Source of the DNA: Globodera rostochiensis
Lineage: Eukaryota; Nematoda; Chromadorea; Rhabditida; Heteroderidae
Length of the DNA: 64,000 nt
Direction of reading: 5' to 3'
Assembly (NCBI GenBank): GCA_018350325.1
Contig: JAEVLN010000035.1
Span: 247,695-311,694, forward strand
Shown piece by piece: positions 1-12,720 of the stretch. The translations under genes and the position numbers were made by a program. The notes beneath the pieces are model-generated. The model was not told the origin of the DNA and did no database searches. It was given only the letters and a program-made list of their open reading frames with translations. Within the stretch, counting starts at the first letter, position 1, and each line of letters opens with the position of its first letter.

Positions 1-53
1 AACAACGCTAAAGTCATTCTCTGAAAACTGAGTCGCTGTTTTAAAGGGCTGGG
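1..53 (-). CDS. Partial exon cut by the window edge
   Basis: Read on the minus strand, a T-rich tract ending TTTTTTTGAG gives a good splice acceptor at 54-55, followed by GC-richer sequence open to the window edge in two frames (starting PSPLKQRL or QPFKTATQ). The adjacent plus-strand stretch is A-rich, as expected if introns on the transcribed minus strand are T-rich. No family is recognised. The true frame cannot be set because the exon continues outside the window. Confidence 0.35.
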
Positions 54-1139
54 CTCAAAAAAAATAAAAATTTAAACATTTTAAAAAGAAAGAAACACGA
101 AAAAATCGCATAACCTCGAAAAAAGACAAAGGAACATGAAGCGTGAGATGAACATGGGTTATAAAAAACTAAATTTAAATAACTTTTTCTTTTACAAAAC
201 TACGCAACGCGGGAAACACAATGTATCTGAAAAACATAAAAATAAAAAAAATAAGTCAAGGTTTTATACATAAGTTTAATCTTTTATTAAAATTTCGGAT
301 TCTAAAAAATTCATATATTGTAAAATATGGTTAAGAAAAATAAATATAAAAAAGTGCAAACAATAATTTACGCGTAGTATTTTATTTGTCTTAACTATTA
401 TTTCATTATATTATTAAGTTTGTTAAACATTTTTAGTCTGATGTATTTGATGACTCCCACTAATCAATCCCTCGTGAGAATAGGATAAATTAGATTCAAA
501 TCTAAAATCTTTATCAAGTTTAATATAAAATAAAAAAAAGATATACATCTCGTAAAGCGTTTATTTTCTTTTATTATTTCATAAAAAATTTTATTTCAAT
601 AAAAATTCAAATGTACCAAAAAATAATTTGCATAAATTAATTAAATACTTTAACTGCAGATAATAATATTTAAGCGTAAATTCCAAAGTCAAAACAAAGA
701 AAAATAAATAGTAAAATGTGAATTGTTAAATCAAAAATTTGTTGTCGTTGTCAGCAATTGGTTGGAACAAAACAATTATAATTTACATAAAACAAAAGAA
801 CACATTTAATGGCCTACAATAATTTTGAAAAATGGTAAATAATGATTGTATATAAAAGATTAGCAATATTTTTACAAACGCTTTGACTTTTAATTTTTTT
901 CCTCCTGTGTTTTTAGATGCAATTCATACCGTATGCCTCGCTCTTTTTAGCACACTATTCTTCAAAAAATAAAATGTTCAAAAAAGTAACTAAAAAATTA
1001 TTAGATGGTGTGCGTTGATGACCAAATTACTCTAACCGTCTGACTCTCTCTTTTTAGCACACTATTTTTATTCTTTAAGTTGTTTCCATTAAATATAAAT
1101 CTTTAAGCCGTTCTCGACGATATTTGTAATGTAAACTAT

Positions 1140-1300
1140 TTATAATATAGTTTTAATTAAAAAAATGGTCAATTGGTCATTTGCTTTGTTGGCAAAGAGT
1201 AAATCCAGCGTTGGAAGAATTCCATGTTCACCGAACTGTTTTGCCCGCTTGTTGTATTTTGACCACGCTATATGATAAGGATGAGGCTTATGCCGTCCAT
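1140..1300 (-). CDS. Unidentified coding-like island, strand uncertain
   Basis: A GC-richer island is open on the minus strand for about 50 codons (contains HPYHIAWSKYNK and FGEHGILPTLDLLF) and ends at TAA 1140-1142. A shorter plus-strand frame starting MVNWSFALLAKS overlaps it. The minus reading has the more protein-like composition but lacks a clear T-rich acceptor, and the flanking plus strand (840-1970) is T-rich, which favours plus transcription. Not recognised. Confidence 0.28.
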
Positions 1301-1947
1301 TAGCTGTTCTTTTTATTTTTTTCTATACATATTTAAATTAGCACAAGTTTTAATTTTTTCCTTAATTTTGATGAATGTTTTAATAATATTTATTTATTTT
1401 TTACTTATGTTTGTTTCTGAGGTTGCCTTATTTTTAATTAAAATTTATACATGATTGTTTTAGATTACAGATATTAGAGATTCCTATTTTTTCTATTTTA
1501 TACTCGTTTTTTGCTCATACACACGCAGCAATTATTTTTAAACATTTTGTTTAATATATTAGACAAAATTTAGTTTTATCTTTTACTGATTTTTATTTAT
1601 TACTTCAATTGATTCTTTACTCAAAAGGTTGTTTTGTTCAGTTTTAATTTTCTATTTTAAAAATTTAAATGGACTTCATCCATCTCTCAGAAAGCGAGTT
1701 GCGCTGAGCAGAAGCGTTCTGACGCCATAAAGATCACTATAAGTTCTTTCCGCTTATTAGGGATTTAAACTGGTTGCTAATTAATATTCTCATCTTAAAT
1801 TAAATTTAAAATTTTAGCTAAGTTATTTTATACTTCGGGTTGACTTGGTGAGCTTACTAATATATTATTAGTCGTGTTCAGCTGCGGCTGGTATTTGTTC
1901 TTATTCTGGTTCTTCTGGTTTCGGGGAGGGAGGGTGCTGGTTATAAT

Positions 1948-2064
1948 ATTAAATGGGTTCAAAGAACTTTATTTTTTGTTGCCTAATTAAAATATAGTTT
2001 TTAAAAACTAAAAGTAATTAAAAAAATAGGAAAAAAAAGAAAAACTTCTTAACAATTTAAAAGG
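1948..2064. repeat. Direct repeat, copy 1 of 2
   Basis: About 117 bp beginning TATTAAATGGGTTCAAAG and ending AACAATTTAAAAGGC reappears at 2419-2535 with only a few mismatches (for example GGGTTC/GGGTCC). The two copies lie 471 bp apart in the same orientation. No coding potential is visible in either. Confidence 0.85.
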
Positions 2065-2418
2065 CACGAAATTATGAAAAATTTCATCAACAAAATAAAT
2101 TAATAAAGACACAAATCCATGTTTTAACATTATTATTGAGAAAATTGTTTGCTAAAAAATGACCTCCCGTCGCTTGTTAGGAAATGTATGCCGACAAAAT
2201 TAAATGCATAAAAATAAATTAAACTGCAATAAAATGTTGAAACAAGATCGAAATGAGAGGCATTTATAAGTTGAAGTCGTTAAATTTAACATTCATAATA
2301 AATCAAAAACAATAAAACAAAATAAACCGTTTTAGATTAATGACAAAATAAAATTCCTAAAATTGTATCTCACTTTTAAATCATAGTAAATAATTGTTAA
2401 ACCAAATGAAATTATCAA

Positions 2419-2535
2419 TATTAAATGGGTCCAAAGAATAATATTTTTTGTTGCCTAATTAAAATATAGTTTTTAAAAACTAAAAGTAATTTAAAAAATA
2501 GGAAAAAAAGAAAAATTTATTAACAATTTAAAAGG
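2419..2535. repeat. Direct repeat, copy 2 of 2
   Basis: Second copy of the roughly 117-bp repeat at 1948-2064, in the same orientation. The shared core includes GTTGCCTAATTAAAATATAG. It could be a local duplication or two copies of a dispersed A+T-rich element. Confidence 0.85.
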
Positions 2536-2679
2536 CGAAGAAAAAAAAGGAGCTTTCAACAATATCTATTCACGCTTGTATAAATTTTTAAAGAATCAAA
2601 CTCCATTCAAAAAATCAAATACGTTTTTTTGAGCCTAAATAATAGCATAATTAAATATAGTAAGCCGGCGACATATCAC

Positions 2680-2733
2680 CGCACCGCAAAGCAGTGAGAA
2701 TGGCTCGAGTTCCGCAGATGGATACCCGAAGGA
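2680..2733 (-). CDS. Candidate internal exon (18 codons)
   Basis: The minus strand has an AG acceptor (TTTAAATAGTAG) just above 2733 and a GTGATATG donor just below 2680. The 54 bp between encode SFGYPSAELEPFSLLCGA in phase 0 at both ends. The island is GC-rich against A+T-rich flanks. Other frames are also open, so the strand is inferred from the splice sites and from the A-rich plus strand around it. Not recognised. Confidence 0.35.
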
Positions 2734-2914
2734 CTACTATTTAAACCCAATTATGATTAAAAATAGTGGGTTTATCATTTTATTTAAATGAAATATTAAT
2801 TAAATTAAATAAATAATAATTTAAAATAAACATAAATATATTAAAAAATTAAATTAAAGCTAGTATTTTAATCTAGTATAAAATAGCAACAAAAAATATA
2901 TAATTTAATATTAC

Positions 2915-2999
2915 CTATAACATATTAACGCAGTTTGCAAATTTTGTTCCTTTGAGCTTGAATTGAAGCTAACAGCGGTTTTAACAAAACACACCAATC
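2915..2999 (-). CDS. Candidate internal exon (27 codons)
   Basis: On the minus strand a pyrimidine-rich tract (TTTTCCGTTTAATC) leads to an AG at 3000-3001. The exon is open for 27 full codons, including LVCFVKTAVSFNSSSK and EQNLQTALICY, and ends with a textbook AG|GTAATATT donor. Length is 85 bp: 2 nt, 27 codons, 2 nt. Having both splice signals makes it one of the better exons in the 1-6.8 kb block. No family recognised. Confidence 0.5.
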
Positions 3000-3369
3000 C
3001 TTTTAAGATTAAACGGAAAAATCAGGTTCAAAGAACGTTATTAATTAAATGTATGAAAAACAATTGTACTGCTCAAGCTGAAATATTTAAATATGATGAA
3101 CAAATAATTATTTTGGACTAACTGTTAATAAATAACCAAAATAAGATTTAAAATAAATAAAAATAATATATCAAAAGCAAATAATTAAGAAAAATAAAAC
3201 AAAAACCTGAAATAGAATAATTTACCAATTAATTTATGCACATTATCATTTCAAGAGTAAAACCTCAAACCTACCCAAATGTATAATTTTCTAATTTATA
3301 TTATTCAATGCTATATGAAAGCAATTATTTTTGATTACAGGAAATTTCGGTGTCGCAGACTTATAAATG

Positions 3370-3600
3370 ACAAATGTATTTGATGTTAAATCGGCTAAAA
3401 TAATCAACAAAATAAAAAACATGAATTGCTTACGCTGGTAGATTAGCCGGAACCAATACGCTAAAATAATGCCACAAGGAGGAAAAATCATGCGTTTTGC
3501 ACTCATCACAATGAACTAATATGGTAAACAAAATGCTTAAGATTTATCGAAACTAATGTGATAAAATAATAAGCCACCACAAAAAGAATTGTTCGTTTAA
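3370..3600 (-). repeat. Inverted dispersed duplication, copy A (partner 14705-15000)
   Basis: Reverse-complemented, this segment matches 14705-15000: shared landmarks are GGTGGCTTATTATTTTATCA, GTGATGAGTGCAAAA and AAGCAATTCATG or its equivalent. Intronic flanks are conserved as well as the exon, so this is a duplicated genomic segment rather than a retrocopy. Copy B carries about 70 bp of extra sequence after the exon. Confidence 0.75.
3434..3515 (-). CDS. Candidate exon with CxxC motif; paralogue of 14802-14890
   Basis: The minus strand has acceptor TACCATATTAG and donor GC|GTAAGC enclosing 82 bp. The frame reads HCDECKTHDFSSLW then YFSVLVPANLP, with a C-x2-C pair. A diverged copy of this exon and its flanks lies in opposite orientation near 14.8 kb. 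Between copies, four of five differences across the KTHDFSSLW...VPANL stretch fall at third codon positions, which independently supports this frame. The copies differ by one A in an A-run upstream of that stretch, so one is frame-disrupted. Function unknown. Confidence 0.5.
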
Positions 3601-4059
3601 CACCTTCAACAATTAGTCTAGATTTTGTGCTAATTAGCATATAATATTATAATGTGTATTAATTCATGCGGCGATTTCAAGCTAATATTTTTAAAAATTA
3701 ATCACTTGAATGATTAAAAAATATAAAAATATACATAAAATAATCATTTTGGCTTTTTTAGAATTTACTTTATATTAATGCAAAACGAAAAAAAACCTGA
3801 TTACTAAATGTAACATTCAAAAATTTTTTTACAAAAATAAACGCAGGTGTCAAAAACCAGTACAAAAACATTATACCTATTTATTTATTCTTAAAATAAA
3901 CCATTAAAAATCTATTATAATAAATAATATTGCGCAAACTAAATTGCAAGGCTGGGAATTGCGATAGTTAAGTCACGGCCGTCCGCTCAGAAGAGATGAA
4001 GAAGATAAAGTGGAATCCGAGACAAGACGTAAACCGTTCTTCGAGCGATCTCTATGTTT

Positions 4060-4720
4060 TTTGTAAATAGGCAAATTATAGTGTTTTCAATATGGATTAT
4101 AAAATTACGAATATCAATTTCTCTTATCTTACGCATTCATTCTTTTTATTTTTTGAGTAAGCTGCAGCAAATATACGGGCTATGAATTTTGTATTTATTA
4201 AAATTTAGTAATGTCGATTTGTTTGAACGCAGCGGGGGCCATTTCAAACCATTGTGATAACAGTTATATTTTATTTCTCGAATATAAAACATATTTCAAG
4301 TTTAAATCTTAGATTTTAAGACGACTCATTTTTTTCTCCTATTTAAAATAATTATGACATATAAAGACACTTGGTTGTCGATTTTAACTTGTTAATAATA
4401 TTAATCATAAAATTTTGTGGGACAAGGCACAGCAGCATCTCCTCAAAAATGTTTGGACACCAAAAAAAAAGTGCGCGAACACCGACCCCTCCGCGCGGCG
4501 ACCGGTCAAGAAAAGCATTTTTTTTTTTATTTGGAAATTTTTTTCTGTTGTCAAAAATTATATTTAAAAATTTGATTTTTCTTTATAGACTAATTTTTTA
4601 TTTCGTTTAAGTAGTTGCATATTTGAGGTGTTTGTAATTTATTTAAAAGTTCATAATATTTAATCTTTGGTTTTTTTAGCATTTTTTATAATAAAAAACT
4701 TTTGGCATCCATAATATAAT
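4060..4720. other. T-rich interval with one GC-rich island, no firm gene
   Basis: Within an otherwise A-rich block the plus strand turns T-rich here. A GC-rich island at about 4395-4520 is open in several frames (one plus frame includes KKSARTPTPPRGDRSRK, another LWDKAQQHLLKNVW). No convincing acceptor/donor pair was found, so no exon is called. Confidence 0.5.
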
Positions 4721-5165
4721 CAATCATCTAGTGACATAAATGTTGATTCGCTTTATTTTCGCTGCGCCCTGTGTCCTCAGTTGGATAATTGTTAGGGCGG
4801 AACAATATTTATTTGTACATATACTTTGCGAAAAGTGAACAAGACTGAGTAAAATCATTAGATAAATAAATACAAAGGAGAATTAACATTGCCTGAATTT
4901 AATTAGAATATTAAAAAAATTAATCAGAAGGACCTGGTGTAGCGTGACTATACGAGGAGTACATAATCATATGTACAAACCGCAATTATTTAAAGCAAAA
5001 ATTATCACAGAATATTAAATTTATATAAACTGAAAAATAATAGAATAAATTAATTTAGGTTTTATTCGCATAAATTTAACATAATGTGGAATAGCGACTC
5101 ATTTCTGTGTTCGTTCAATAATATTATACTTTAAATTAAATTTAAGACAATGTGCAGAATCCCAC

Positions 5166-5225
5166 CTGCGGCAATGACCATCACTTGTGAGTTGGAACAA
5201 GCATTCGACTCAAGGTGGTAATTGC
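5166..5225 (-). CDS. Candidate internal exon (19 codons)
   Basis: Minus-strand acceptor TTTGTTGAATTAG and donor GCAG|GTGGGATT bound 60 bp: 2 nt, 19 codons, 1 nt. The frame reads NYHLESNACSNSQVMVIAA. A plus-strand frame (MCRIPPAAMTITCELE) is also open; the splice-site pair and the A-rich plus strand favour minus. Not recognised. Confidence 0.42.
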
Positions 5226-5786
5226 CTAATTCAACAAACAATAATTTTACAATATAATAAAAATAAAAAACCTTTCATAAAATTTTGAAATGCTACTGAA
5301 AACCGAAATGGAAACGTCAATAGTTAATTTTACTAATACAACTTGGTTTATACAAAAATCTACTAAAAATATTTAAATAATCATTAAAAACTGCCAAAAT
5401 CAAATATTAGATGACGATCACGCTGGCCCTATTAAGTATTAACAATTTCTCTAAAATAAGCACATTTAACGATGCTGCACAAATTATTTATTAAAAAGTG
5501 ATTAGTTAAAAATCAAATGACTGACATAAATAAAAATATTTGATTATCTGACTAAAAATATAATAAAATGATAAACAGAGATTAAAAAACCCAATTAATG
5601 ATTTATAACCTATTTATAAACAATCAAATGCAATGATAAAAAATAAAAATAATTTTATTATAAATACAAGAATTTAAGATTATAAAGGATTAATTTTTAT
5701 TAAGAGTTGTATGTGACAAAAAAAAAACCAACAACATTCATCATAAATTTATTAAAACCCCAGCTACAACTTCTTGCTTTAAACAA

Positions 5787-5850
5787 TTAAAATTCAAATG
5801 ACTTGTCGATTCGCAGAAGTTTCAGTTTCACTTGACGCAAATTTGGCCAC
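5787..5850 (-). CDS. Candidate exon ending in a stop
   Basis: A minus-strand acceptor (ATGGAATCTTTAG) leads into WPNLRQVKLKLLRIDKSFEF and TAA at 5787-5789. It could be a terminal exon. The same 5.7 kb area shares diverged sequence with 35478-35562 (CAACATTCATCA and CTTCTTGCTTTAAA-type landmarks), so a dispersed repeat may overlap its end. Confidence 0.35.
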
Positions 5851-6110
5851 CTAAAGATTCCATAATAAAAGTCAAAAAGCTTTCATAAAAGGTACAAATA
5901 ATTACTTAAAATCGTAAAAGATTTAACATTATTAAACAGCTAAAACGATACCTTAAATATAAAAACAACAATTAAAAAATAAGGGCTGATTAAATAGTAA
6001 GTTGCTTTTAGCAACTTATTTTTTTCATTTTAATTATACAATAAATCAGGGCACGTATGCAGCCGAAAAAAGAAATACTGCTTTAATGAAGCAGACACTG
6101 CGTTTTCTAC

Positions 6111-6227
6111 CTATGACGGACGAAGTTACTCGAGTACCAATATAATAATCCTCAAACACAAAACATTTCTCTATTAACTTGATAAGTTTGTTGAGAAAGG
6201 AAAAATCGAGTGCAAAAGTATAGAAAT
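6111..6227 (-). CDS. Candidate internal exon (38 codons)
   Basis: The minus strand gives an acceptor TTATTTGCTAATATTAG at 6228-6229 and a donor ATAG|GTAGAAAA at 6109-6110. The 117 bp between hold 2 nt, 38 codons and 1 nt without a stop, reading FYTFALDFSFLNKLIKLIEK then CFVFEDYYIGTRVTSSVI. An open frame of this length is uncommon in such A+T-rich DNA. It sits near the upstream end of the A-rich block, consistent with a minus gene running toward position 1. No domain recognised. Confidence 0.5.
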
Positions 6228-6819
6228 CTAATATTAGCAAATAAAATAATAATTCGCTGTCCGTTTTATCCACCGGTTAAGGTCAGCAACGAGTGAGTTT
6301 TAAAACAAAAAATGATTTTGTAGAAAAAACCAAAATTAATTTTTTATATAAAAAAATATTAAAAAAATTTATTATTAATATAAAATAGATAATAAGGGGG
6401 GAAGCCGTTCTAAAAATTCTCACTTGCATAGAAAAAGAATTGTAATAATTAAAATAGAATTTTTATACATTCATGACCAGACTTCGAGGAGCGGATTCCA
6501 GCATGGGAGCCAACTTACGAATTATTAAATTTAATTTAATAATACAATAAGCACATTTGAAAACAATTTATATATAAAAAAGAGCAAGACAATCAATAAA
6601 TAAAGCAACAAATATTTAAAAAAAGCCTATCATAAAATATATAAAAAAATATTATTTGCTAATAAAAAAGCAACATAAATACAAAAAATTCATTTTTAGT
6701 TTTTTATGGAATTTGAAACACTTAAATAATAAAAATCTTTGATTACTTTATCACGCGAGTGGTGCTGCTCACAAGCCAATGTAATTGGTACAGATGTAAT
6801 GTGAAGAAGTAACGAAAGA

Positions 6820-6900
6820 ACAAGAAAAACAAAAAGATTTTGAATTTTGGTACCATTTCAGCAGCGTCTTTTGCTGATTTGGGTAAGCATCGTATGACTT
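6820..6900. promoter_or_regulatory. Base-composition switch, possible divergent start region
   Basis: The plus strand changes here from A-rich (1970-6830) to T-rich (6900-10250). If T-rich introns mark the sense strand, this is where minus transcription to the left and plus transcription to the right would diverge. A plus-strand segment CATTTCAG...GTAAGCAT frames a 21-bp putative microexon. No TATA box or initiator was identified, so the regulatory role is inference only. Confidence 0.25.
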
Positions 6901-7435
6901 TTAAACATCAAAAACTTTTTTTGCCATTTTTCAAATAGATACAAAAATTTAATGAAATATATTTGATATAACCGTCCTTAATTACAAAAAATATCGTGTA
7001 GAATTTTTATACATTGCATCTTCGTTTAACTGATATAGCTATATTTTGGTTTTTTAATAAATGCATTTATGTTGAAACGTTAATACAAGCCATTGTTTTT
7101 TATGTAGTTATTTATTTTCGTTGGTCAATCCGTTGCTTTATTTTTACTTAATCAAGTCGTTTTGTGTGGTCTTCATTATTATTTTGCGTAAAATAATCAT
7201 TGTTTTACTTAAATTTGAAATCATAATTACTTTAGATTTAAATATTATTTATGACAAAAAGGGAATTTTTTACAAAATAGTAAATTTGTAATAAATCAAA
7301 AGCCAATTTAAAATCAGAAAAAACGTGGGCGGTCATTAAACAAAAACAATGTAGCAGATAAGTATTAACTCGTCGCAGCATTAATTAAAGTATATTAAAT
7401 TTATTTTAAGGAAATAATCGGTTAAGCAAAATTTA

Positions 7436-7640
7436 ATATTTTGCAATTTTATCTATTTATTTGATTTTGTTATGAATTATTTGATCTTTTATTGGAATTT
7501 TGGATATTTTTTGTTTTTCAATCAGAATTTAATATAGGTTACAAGTTATGTTTGAATTTGAGGTCTGTAAAATATTCTTCAAAAAGTTTTACAAAATTTT
7601 TCACAGTCCAATATATTTATAAGTTAGCTCTAAAGAGAGT
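7436..7640 (+). repeat. Dispersed direct repeat, partner at 35573-35822
   Basis: Both segments contain TTTTATCTATTTATTTGATT, GAATTTGAGGTCTGTAAA and CAGTCCAATATA in the same order with small indels between. No frame is conserved. It is probably an old non-coding transposon fragment. Confidence 0.75.
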
Positions 7641-8051
7641 TTAGGTAAGCCACTTTATGGCCCTTCAAATTTTCCAAAAAGTGTCGATTGGGGATTGATA
7701 ACTTTTTTTGAAATCGATCTGACCTGACCATTTTCTAGCTGCATCGAGCGGTGGATGTAAAGAATGGGTGCTATATTTCACTTTAATCGATTACAAATTT
7801 CAATTGCAATGAACTTTTTTTTTGTTTTTTTTTAATAATAAGTATTGGAGACACCTTGACCGAGCTTATTAACAAGCCAGCATAAGCTAAACTAAGGTTT
7901 CATCAACGTAAACAAAGTTAAATTTTTTATTGTAATTTATAGAAAATTATGAAAAAGTTTCGCTAACAAATATATCTAAATCGATTGGCAGACTAAAACC
8001 AAATAAACAAAAGTTTGAAACTTTTATTTATTTGTTTATTTATACAAGCAG

Positions 8052-8120
8052 CCCAAAGAATGTTTGATGGAATGGGCGCGATTTCTAAATAACAGCCCGA
8101 TCAACTTGATCGCAAAATAA
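8052..8120 (+). CDS. Candidate terminal exon (22 codons)
   Basis: Acceptor TTTATTTATACAAGCAG is followed in phase 0 by PKECLMEWARFLNNSPINL ending IAK and TAA at 8118-8120. AT-rich sequence follows with an AATAAA-like run overlapping the stop. Preceding T-rich sequence (6.9-8.05 kb) is compatible with an upstream intron. Not recognised. Confidence 0.42.
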   Translation, partial: PKECLMEWARFLNNSPINLIAK

Positions 8121-9429
8121 AAGTTTCAATGTTTCAATCTTTTAAATGCATTTAATCTTAAAAGTTATTAATCAAAAAATAAAAGAAAGTAGCAAAAATA
8201 ACATTAAAAAAATCTCTTCGAAAAGTTACCTTATTAGGGCAGCTCAAAATAAAGTCATTATGACAAATTAAAGTAAAAAGTTTATAAATTGCATGATTTT
8301 ATTTATTGATTTTAAATAATGCATTTTGAAAGAACAAAATAAATTTAACGTTGAGATAAAATACAAGTTCACTGAGGATGCGGGTCGCTGTTTTTAATGT
8401 GTTTTTGCGTCGGCGTTATCAAATTAAATTTAAGTCTTTCAATTACGTTATTCTACATAAAATTTATCGTAATTTTATGTTTTAAATCTGTGTTTCCTTT
8501 TTTTTGTTACATTTGAAAAAGTTTTGTTTGCAATATTTTGTTATAATATAGAAGATTACTTTTGACTAACATTAGTATGTTATTGATGTATCTGCACAAT
8601 ATTTTATATAGAGTTGTTAATTCGTCGTACCGTAAAAGAATGCGACACTTTTGCCTGACTTCTGTTAGAGTATCACAAACAAAAATGTTTATTAAACCAA
8701 CAATATTATTATATTTTTTATGAATAAATTTACGTGCTTGAAGTTTTCCGAATTGGGTCAGGAATTGTTACTGCGTAATTATGCTATTTATTTATGCTTT
8801 AATATTTTAATGAATAATTAAAATAGTATTTGTTCTTTTATATCTGTTACAAAATTGTTTTAATTAAAATCATTGTGTTGATGAAACAGCTATTTCCTAA
8901 GAATTTTTTTTATACGTTTTATTAGCATTTATTTCAGAAATCGATTTAAGGGATTTACTTTAATTTTAATTTTTTTTCTTCTTTGAACCTTGTATTTTAA
9001 TGTTCATGACATTATTATTTATTTGTTTTAATTCGTTGAAGATATTTCTTGTCTTGCTAAAGCGGTGAGTGAGTTTATATTTTCTTTCTGAGATACTTTT
9101 TAATTTGTATTAATTTGACCTTCCCCTCACTATTAATTGAACCGCTGGTATTCAAATTTACAGGAAAAATAAAATTGCGCTCGCTAAAAGGATTTGATTG
9201 TATTTAAGCCTTTTTGTTTCTTTTAGTTATTTAAAATGTAATAATCTTTATATTATACAAGCCAACTTTAAATTGAAGTTTTATTTTTTACTAAATTGGA
9301 ATGAGTATAAATACATTTTATAGTTTTAACCGTTGGCTTGGAAGTGCCGGTGTAAATTTCAACCAGAGCTCATAACGCGCTGTTTAGTTAAAAGAACTCG
9401 TTTTATAAAATGCGAATTACATTATTAAT

Positions 9430-12100
9430 TCATGAGAAACAATGTACAGCGTTTACTGTACGATATTATGGCTTTGTTTCCAATTTTTGTTGAATCTTTA
9501 ATTTTCATTTAGTTCAGGATTATTTTATTCAAATTGTAATAAGTTACTATTAATATTTATATTTGGTCAATCTCTAATTACTAATTTATTTTATTATTGA
9601 TTTAACTCTTTAAACATTTTCAAATTTTGCTCAATAATTTATATAATTTTCAATCTCTTGGATTTGAATTAATTTATATTAAAATTTTAATAATTAAATA
9701 GCAATATAAATTTTATATCTTCAAAAGTCGTCAATTAAAAGGACATTTAAATCATTAATCGCAAAAATATTTTTGGTTTATTGCATTTTCTTAAGTAATT
9801 TTTGGAACAATGCCAAAAATATGGGCTTATTATGTGATTAAGTAGGCTTGAAATATATGTCAATGGTAAGTCATTAAAATACATATTTCCCTAGCAATTT
9901 ATAAAATTTTTATGTTTATGTGATTAAATTTTATATTAAAATAATTTTGCTTTCTTAGTAACTTTTGGGTATTACTTAATTTAACTTTACAGATCCCATG
10001 TTTTAAATTGGTTTTTTGAATTAAAAAACGTTTTGTTTATTTTATAATAGTATCAATTTGTAGGGATTAAATAATTGCATTCTTCTGAATAAAATTTTAA
10101 TTTTTTTATTTGTATCTTAAAAATTCTTGTTGTATTGCATTCGGATAATTTTGATTTTAACGTTCGTATGTTTTTAATTTTTTGTAGTTGACATTTAATT
10201 GCATCTTAGATTTAAAGGGTTATATTTCCAAGTTTTCAAAATTTGTAAATATTAATAATTACTCCACTGTTGTGAATAGCGCAAAGTTAAGGTTAAATAA
10301 ACTATAACAAAATTCCTAGCAAATACAGTATTAAAAAATATAATTTTAACCTAAAGCATACATATATTGTGCAAAACCACAAAATAAGGGAATGAAGCAC
10401 ACCCAATAACATGTGATTAATAATTCTGAAATAGCCCCGCAAATGTTGCTAAACTTTTTCAAGATAAATAAATTTAAGGAAATAAGAATATTATCATGAA
10501 AAAATGACTGTAAACAAAAGAGTTTCTTTGTAGTTTTATAAAGAGTGAATTTTGATAACAATACACGCGACATTCTTCGATAAAAAATAATGGTGAAATT
10601 TATCTTGATGTAGGTAATAGAAAAGAATTTAAAAAGTTTAAAAATATATAAAAGTCGGGTTATTTTTTATATAAAAATCAAAACAGATTAGAAAATAAGT
10701 CTTAAAAATTATTAATAATATTTTGCTAATAAAAAATTAAACATCAAGTGCCGGCAAAAAAAAGAATGAATTTCAATATATTTTCACACACCTAAAAAAT
10801 GGATTAACCAATTAGATATAGCACGAAATAAAAATTAAACTTTGTAATTAATATTATTCCAAAATATATAAAGCAAAAAAAATTACCCTATTATATGCAA
10901 ATATTATTAACCAATTATTATTATTGTTTGAAGGGAAATGGTACCAGACCATCAACAGAAAAAGGCAGAGCAACATTTTGGTTGAATACAATGTCCAAGT
11001 GAACAATATATCGTGCTAACATCTGAAAAAGTTGTAAAAATAAAAAATGATGTAAAAAAAATAATACAATAATACTTACTTATTATATATTGTTAAAACA
11101 TTTGATAAATATGTATCAATGCAAAGGCAATTATGAATCGATATTCAAATAAACAAATATAATCAAAACACCAAAATTTATTTTTAATTAAAAATATGAA
11201 AATTCAATAGAGTGCAAGGCGAGTTGAAAACGGAAAACAGCAGTCTACATAAAGTTAATTTAATTGTTACGAACTCAATAACTTGTATATGCTAAATAAA
11301 TATATTAAAATTTTATTCAATTACATAAATTACATAAACAAAATAATACAATTCTGATAAAATTAAAGTCAATCATTAAAAAAATTTCATTTAAATAAAA
11401 AAAAAATAATTTAAATCCAAAAATAAACAAATGTTTAAAAATCTATTATAATAATTTCAATTCACAAATATTTTAATAATTACACGATGGTTTATCAAGT
11501 TCATTTGTTTTCACCAGCAATGCGCCAAGAAGTAAAACCCTTTGCTTATGTAACTTCAAATTGTTTTCATGCAATAAATAAATCACAAAAGGATTTTAAA
11601 GCCATAAAAGTTAAAACATCAACTAATTAAAATAAAAAATAGTAACAATTCAGCATTTAGTTACAGTTTGAACGATAAATCGAATAAAGCTTATATTTAA
11701 ATAAATTTGAATCGCTCAATGCATAATTTATTTTCATGTTTTTTAATGTTAACAACTTAAATACTGTTATTTTCTTTTAGCATGACCAAAGCTTTTTCAT
11801 TACATTTTATTTTTATATTACTTTTATAAATAAGTTGATTATTTGTTTAGGATTAAAATATGAATTTTAATAAATTTTTAAAGCGAAACATTTTTAGAAT
11901 CAATGATTGTTTTTTATTCCTCTGTTATATTCGTATTAAGCTCAAACTGGCGTGGCTAAGCATTATTTAATATATTATTTTATTTTTTTACAATTTAATT
12001 TATTTGTTATAATTATATTAATTTTTTACCATTTTGTTTATGTAAATTTAATTTGTTGGCTTTTATATTATTTTAAATTCTTAGCTTTAGGCATTAAAGT
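9430..12100. other. A+T-rich interval without supported genes
   Basis: The plus strand is T-rich to about 10250 and A-rich from there to about 11700. Open frames are short and without splice-bounded GC islands. A minus frame at 10346-10573 (75 codons) is compositionally like flanking DNA. Nothing recognisable was found. Confidence 0.6.
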
Positions 12101-12119
12101 GTTATTTTTTTAAATTTAA

Positions 12120-12720
12120 ATCATGCACTGGTATCGTCAAACAACGAGAAATTTGGAGTTGGCATGTCGTTCAACAAGGGCCATTCAAATTCAATCTATC
12201 ACATTTGCGTGCTTTATATTAAGCCATTGCTCATAGAAAGTTCCAATAATTAAATTCATTAAAAATGGAATTTTTTCTTCATTTTAAAATTTTTTTGTTA
12301 TTATAAACTTGCATTCAATTAATGAAACATGTGACGAGACAAGCTAATTTTAAATACTGAATATATAGAGCAAACTTTTAATTTTTTAACATTTAATATT
12401 TCCAATACATAACTTATTTGGCGCCTCCGAGGAATGGTCAGCTTGCTTACATTTCGTCTCGCGTCATTTGGTTCTTGGTTTTGTGTAAGTGTTTGAATTT
12501 GCCTAATTATTATATATTTTTATCTATGATTTATGTTATATGCAATTTAAAATATAGTTAATTTATTTACTTTTTTTAGTTTAATCTAAAATCGCACAAT
12601 AGTTAGCCTCGACCAAACGACGAATTTGAAATTTCTGTGTTACTCCTCTCAGCGTCTTACAATGATTGCGGATCATCGCTTGATATAGTTGACTGCTTAC
12701 GAATAAAAGGCAAAAAAATA
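12120..12720 (+). CDS. Cluster of coding-like islands, exon structure unresolved
   Basis: Three GC-rich islands lie close together. At 12121-12240 a plus frame includes FGVGMSFNKGHSNSIYH, but a minus frame (EFEWPLLNDMPTPNFSLF) has an acceptor and is equally open. At about 12420-12484 an island ends in a strong donor (GT|GTAAGTG). At 12606-12710 a plus frame follows the acceptor ACAATAGTTAG with RPNDEFEISVLLLSASYN. Donor and acceptor signals favour a plus gene, but phases were not joined. No family recognised. Confidence 0.33.

Noticed and set aside
949..1073. CTCTTTTTAGCACACTATT repeated at about 949 and 1049
   Set aside because: A short near-identical pair 100 bp apart may be coincidental or a small local duplication; too short to interpret.
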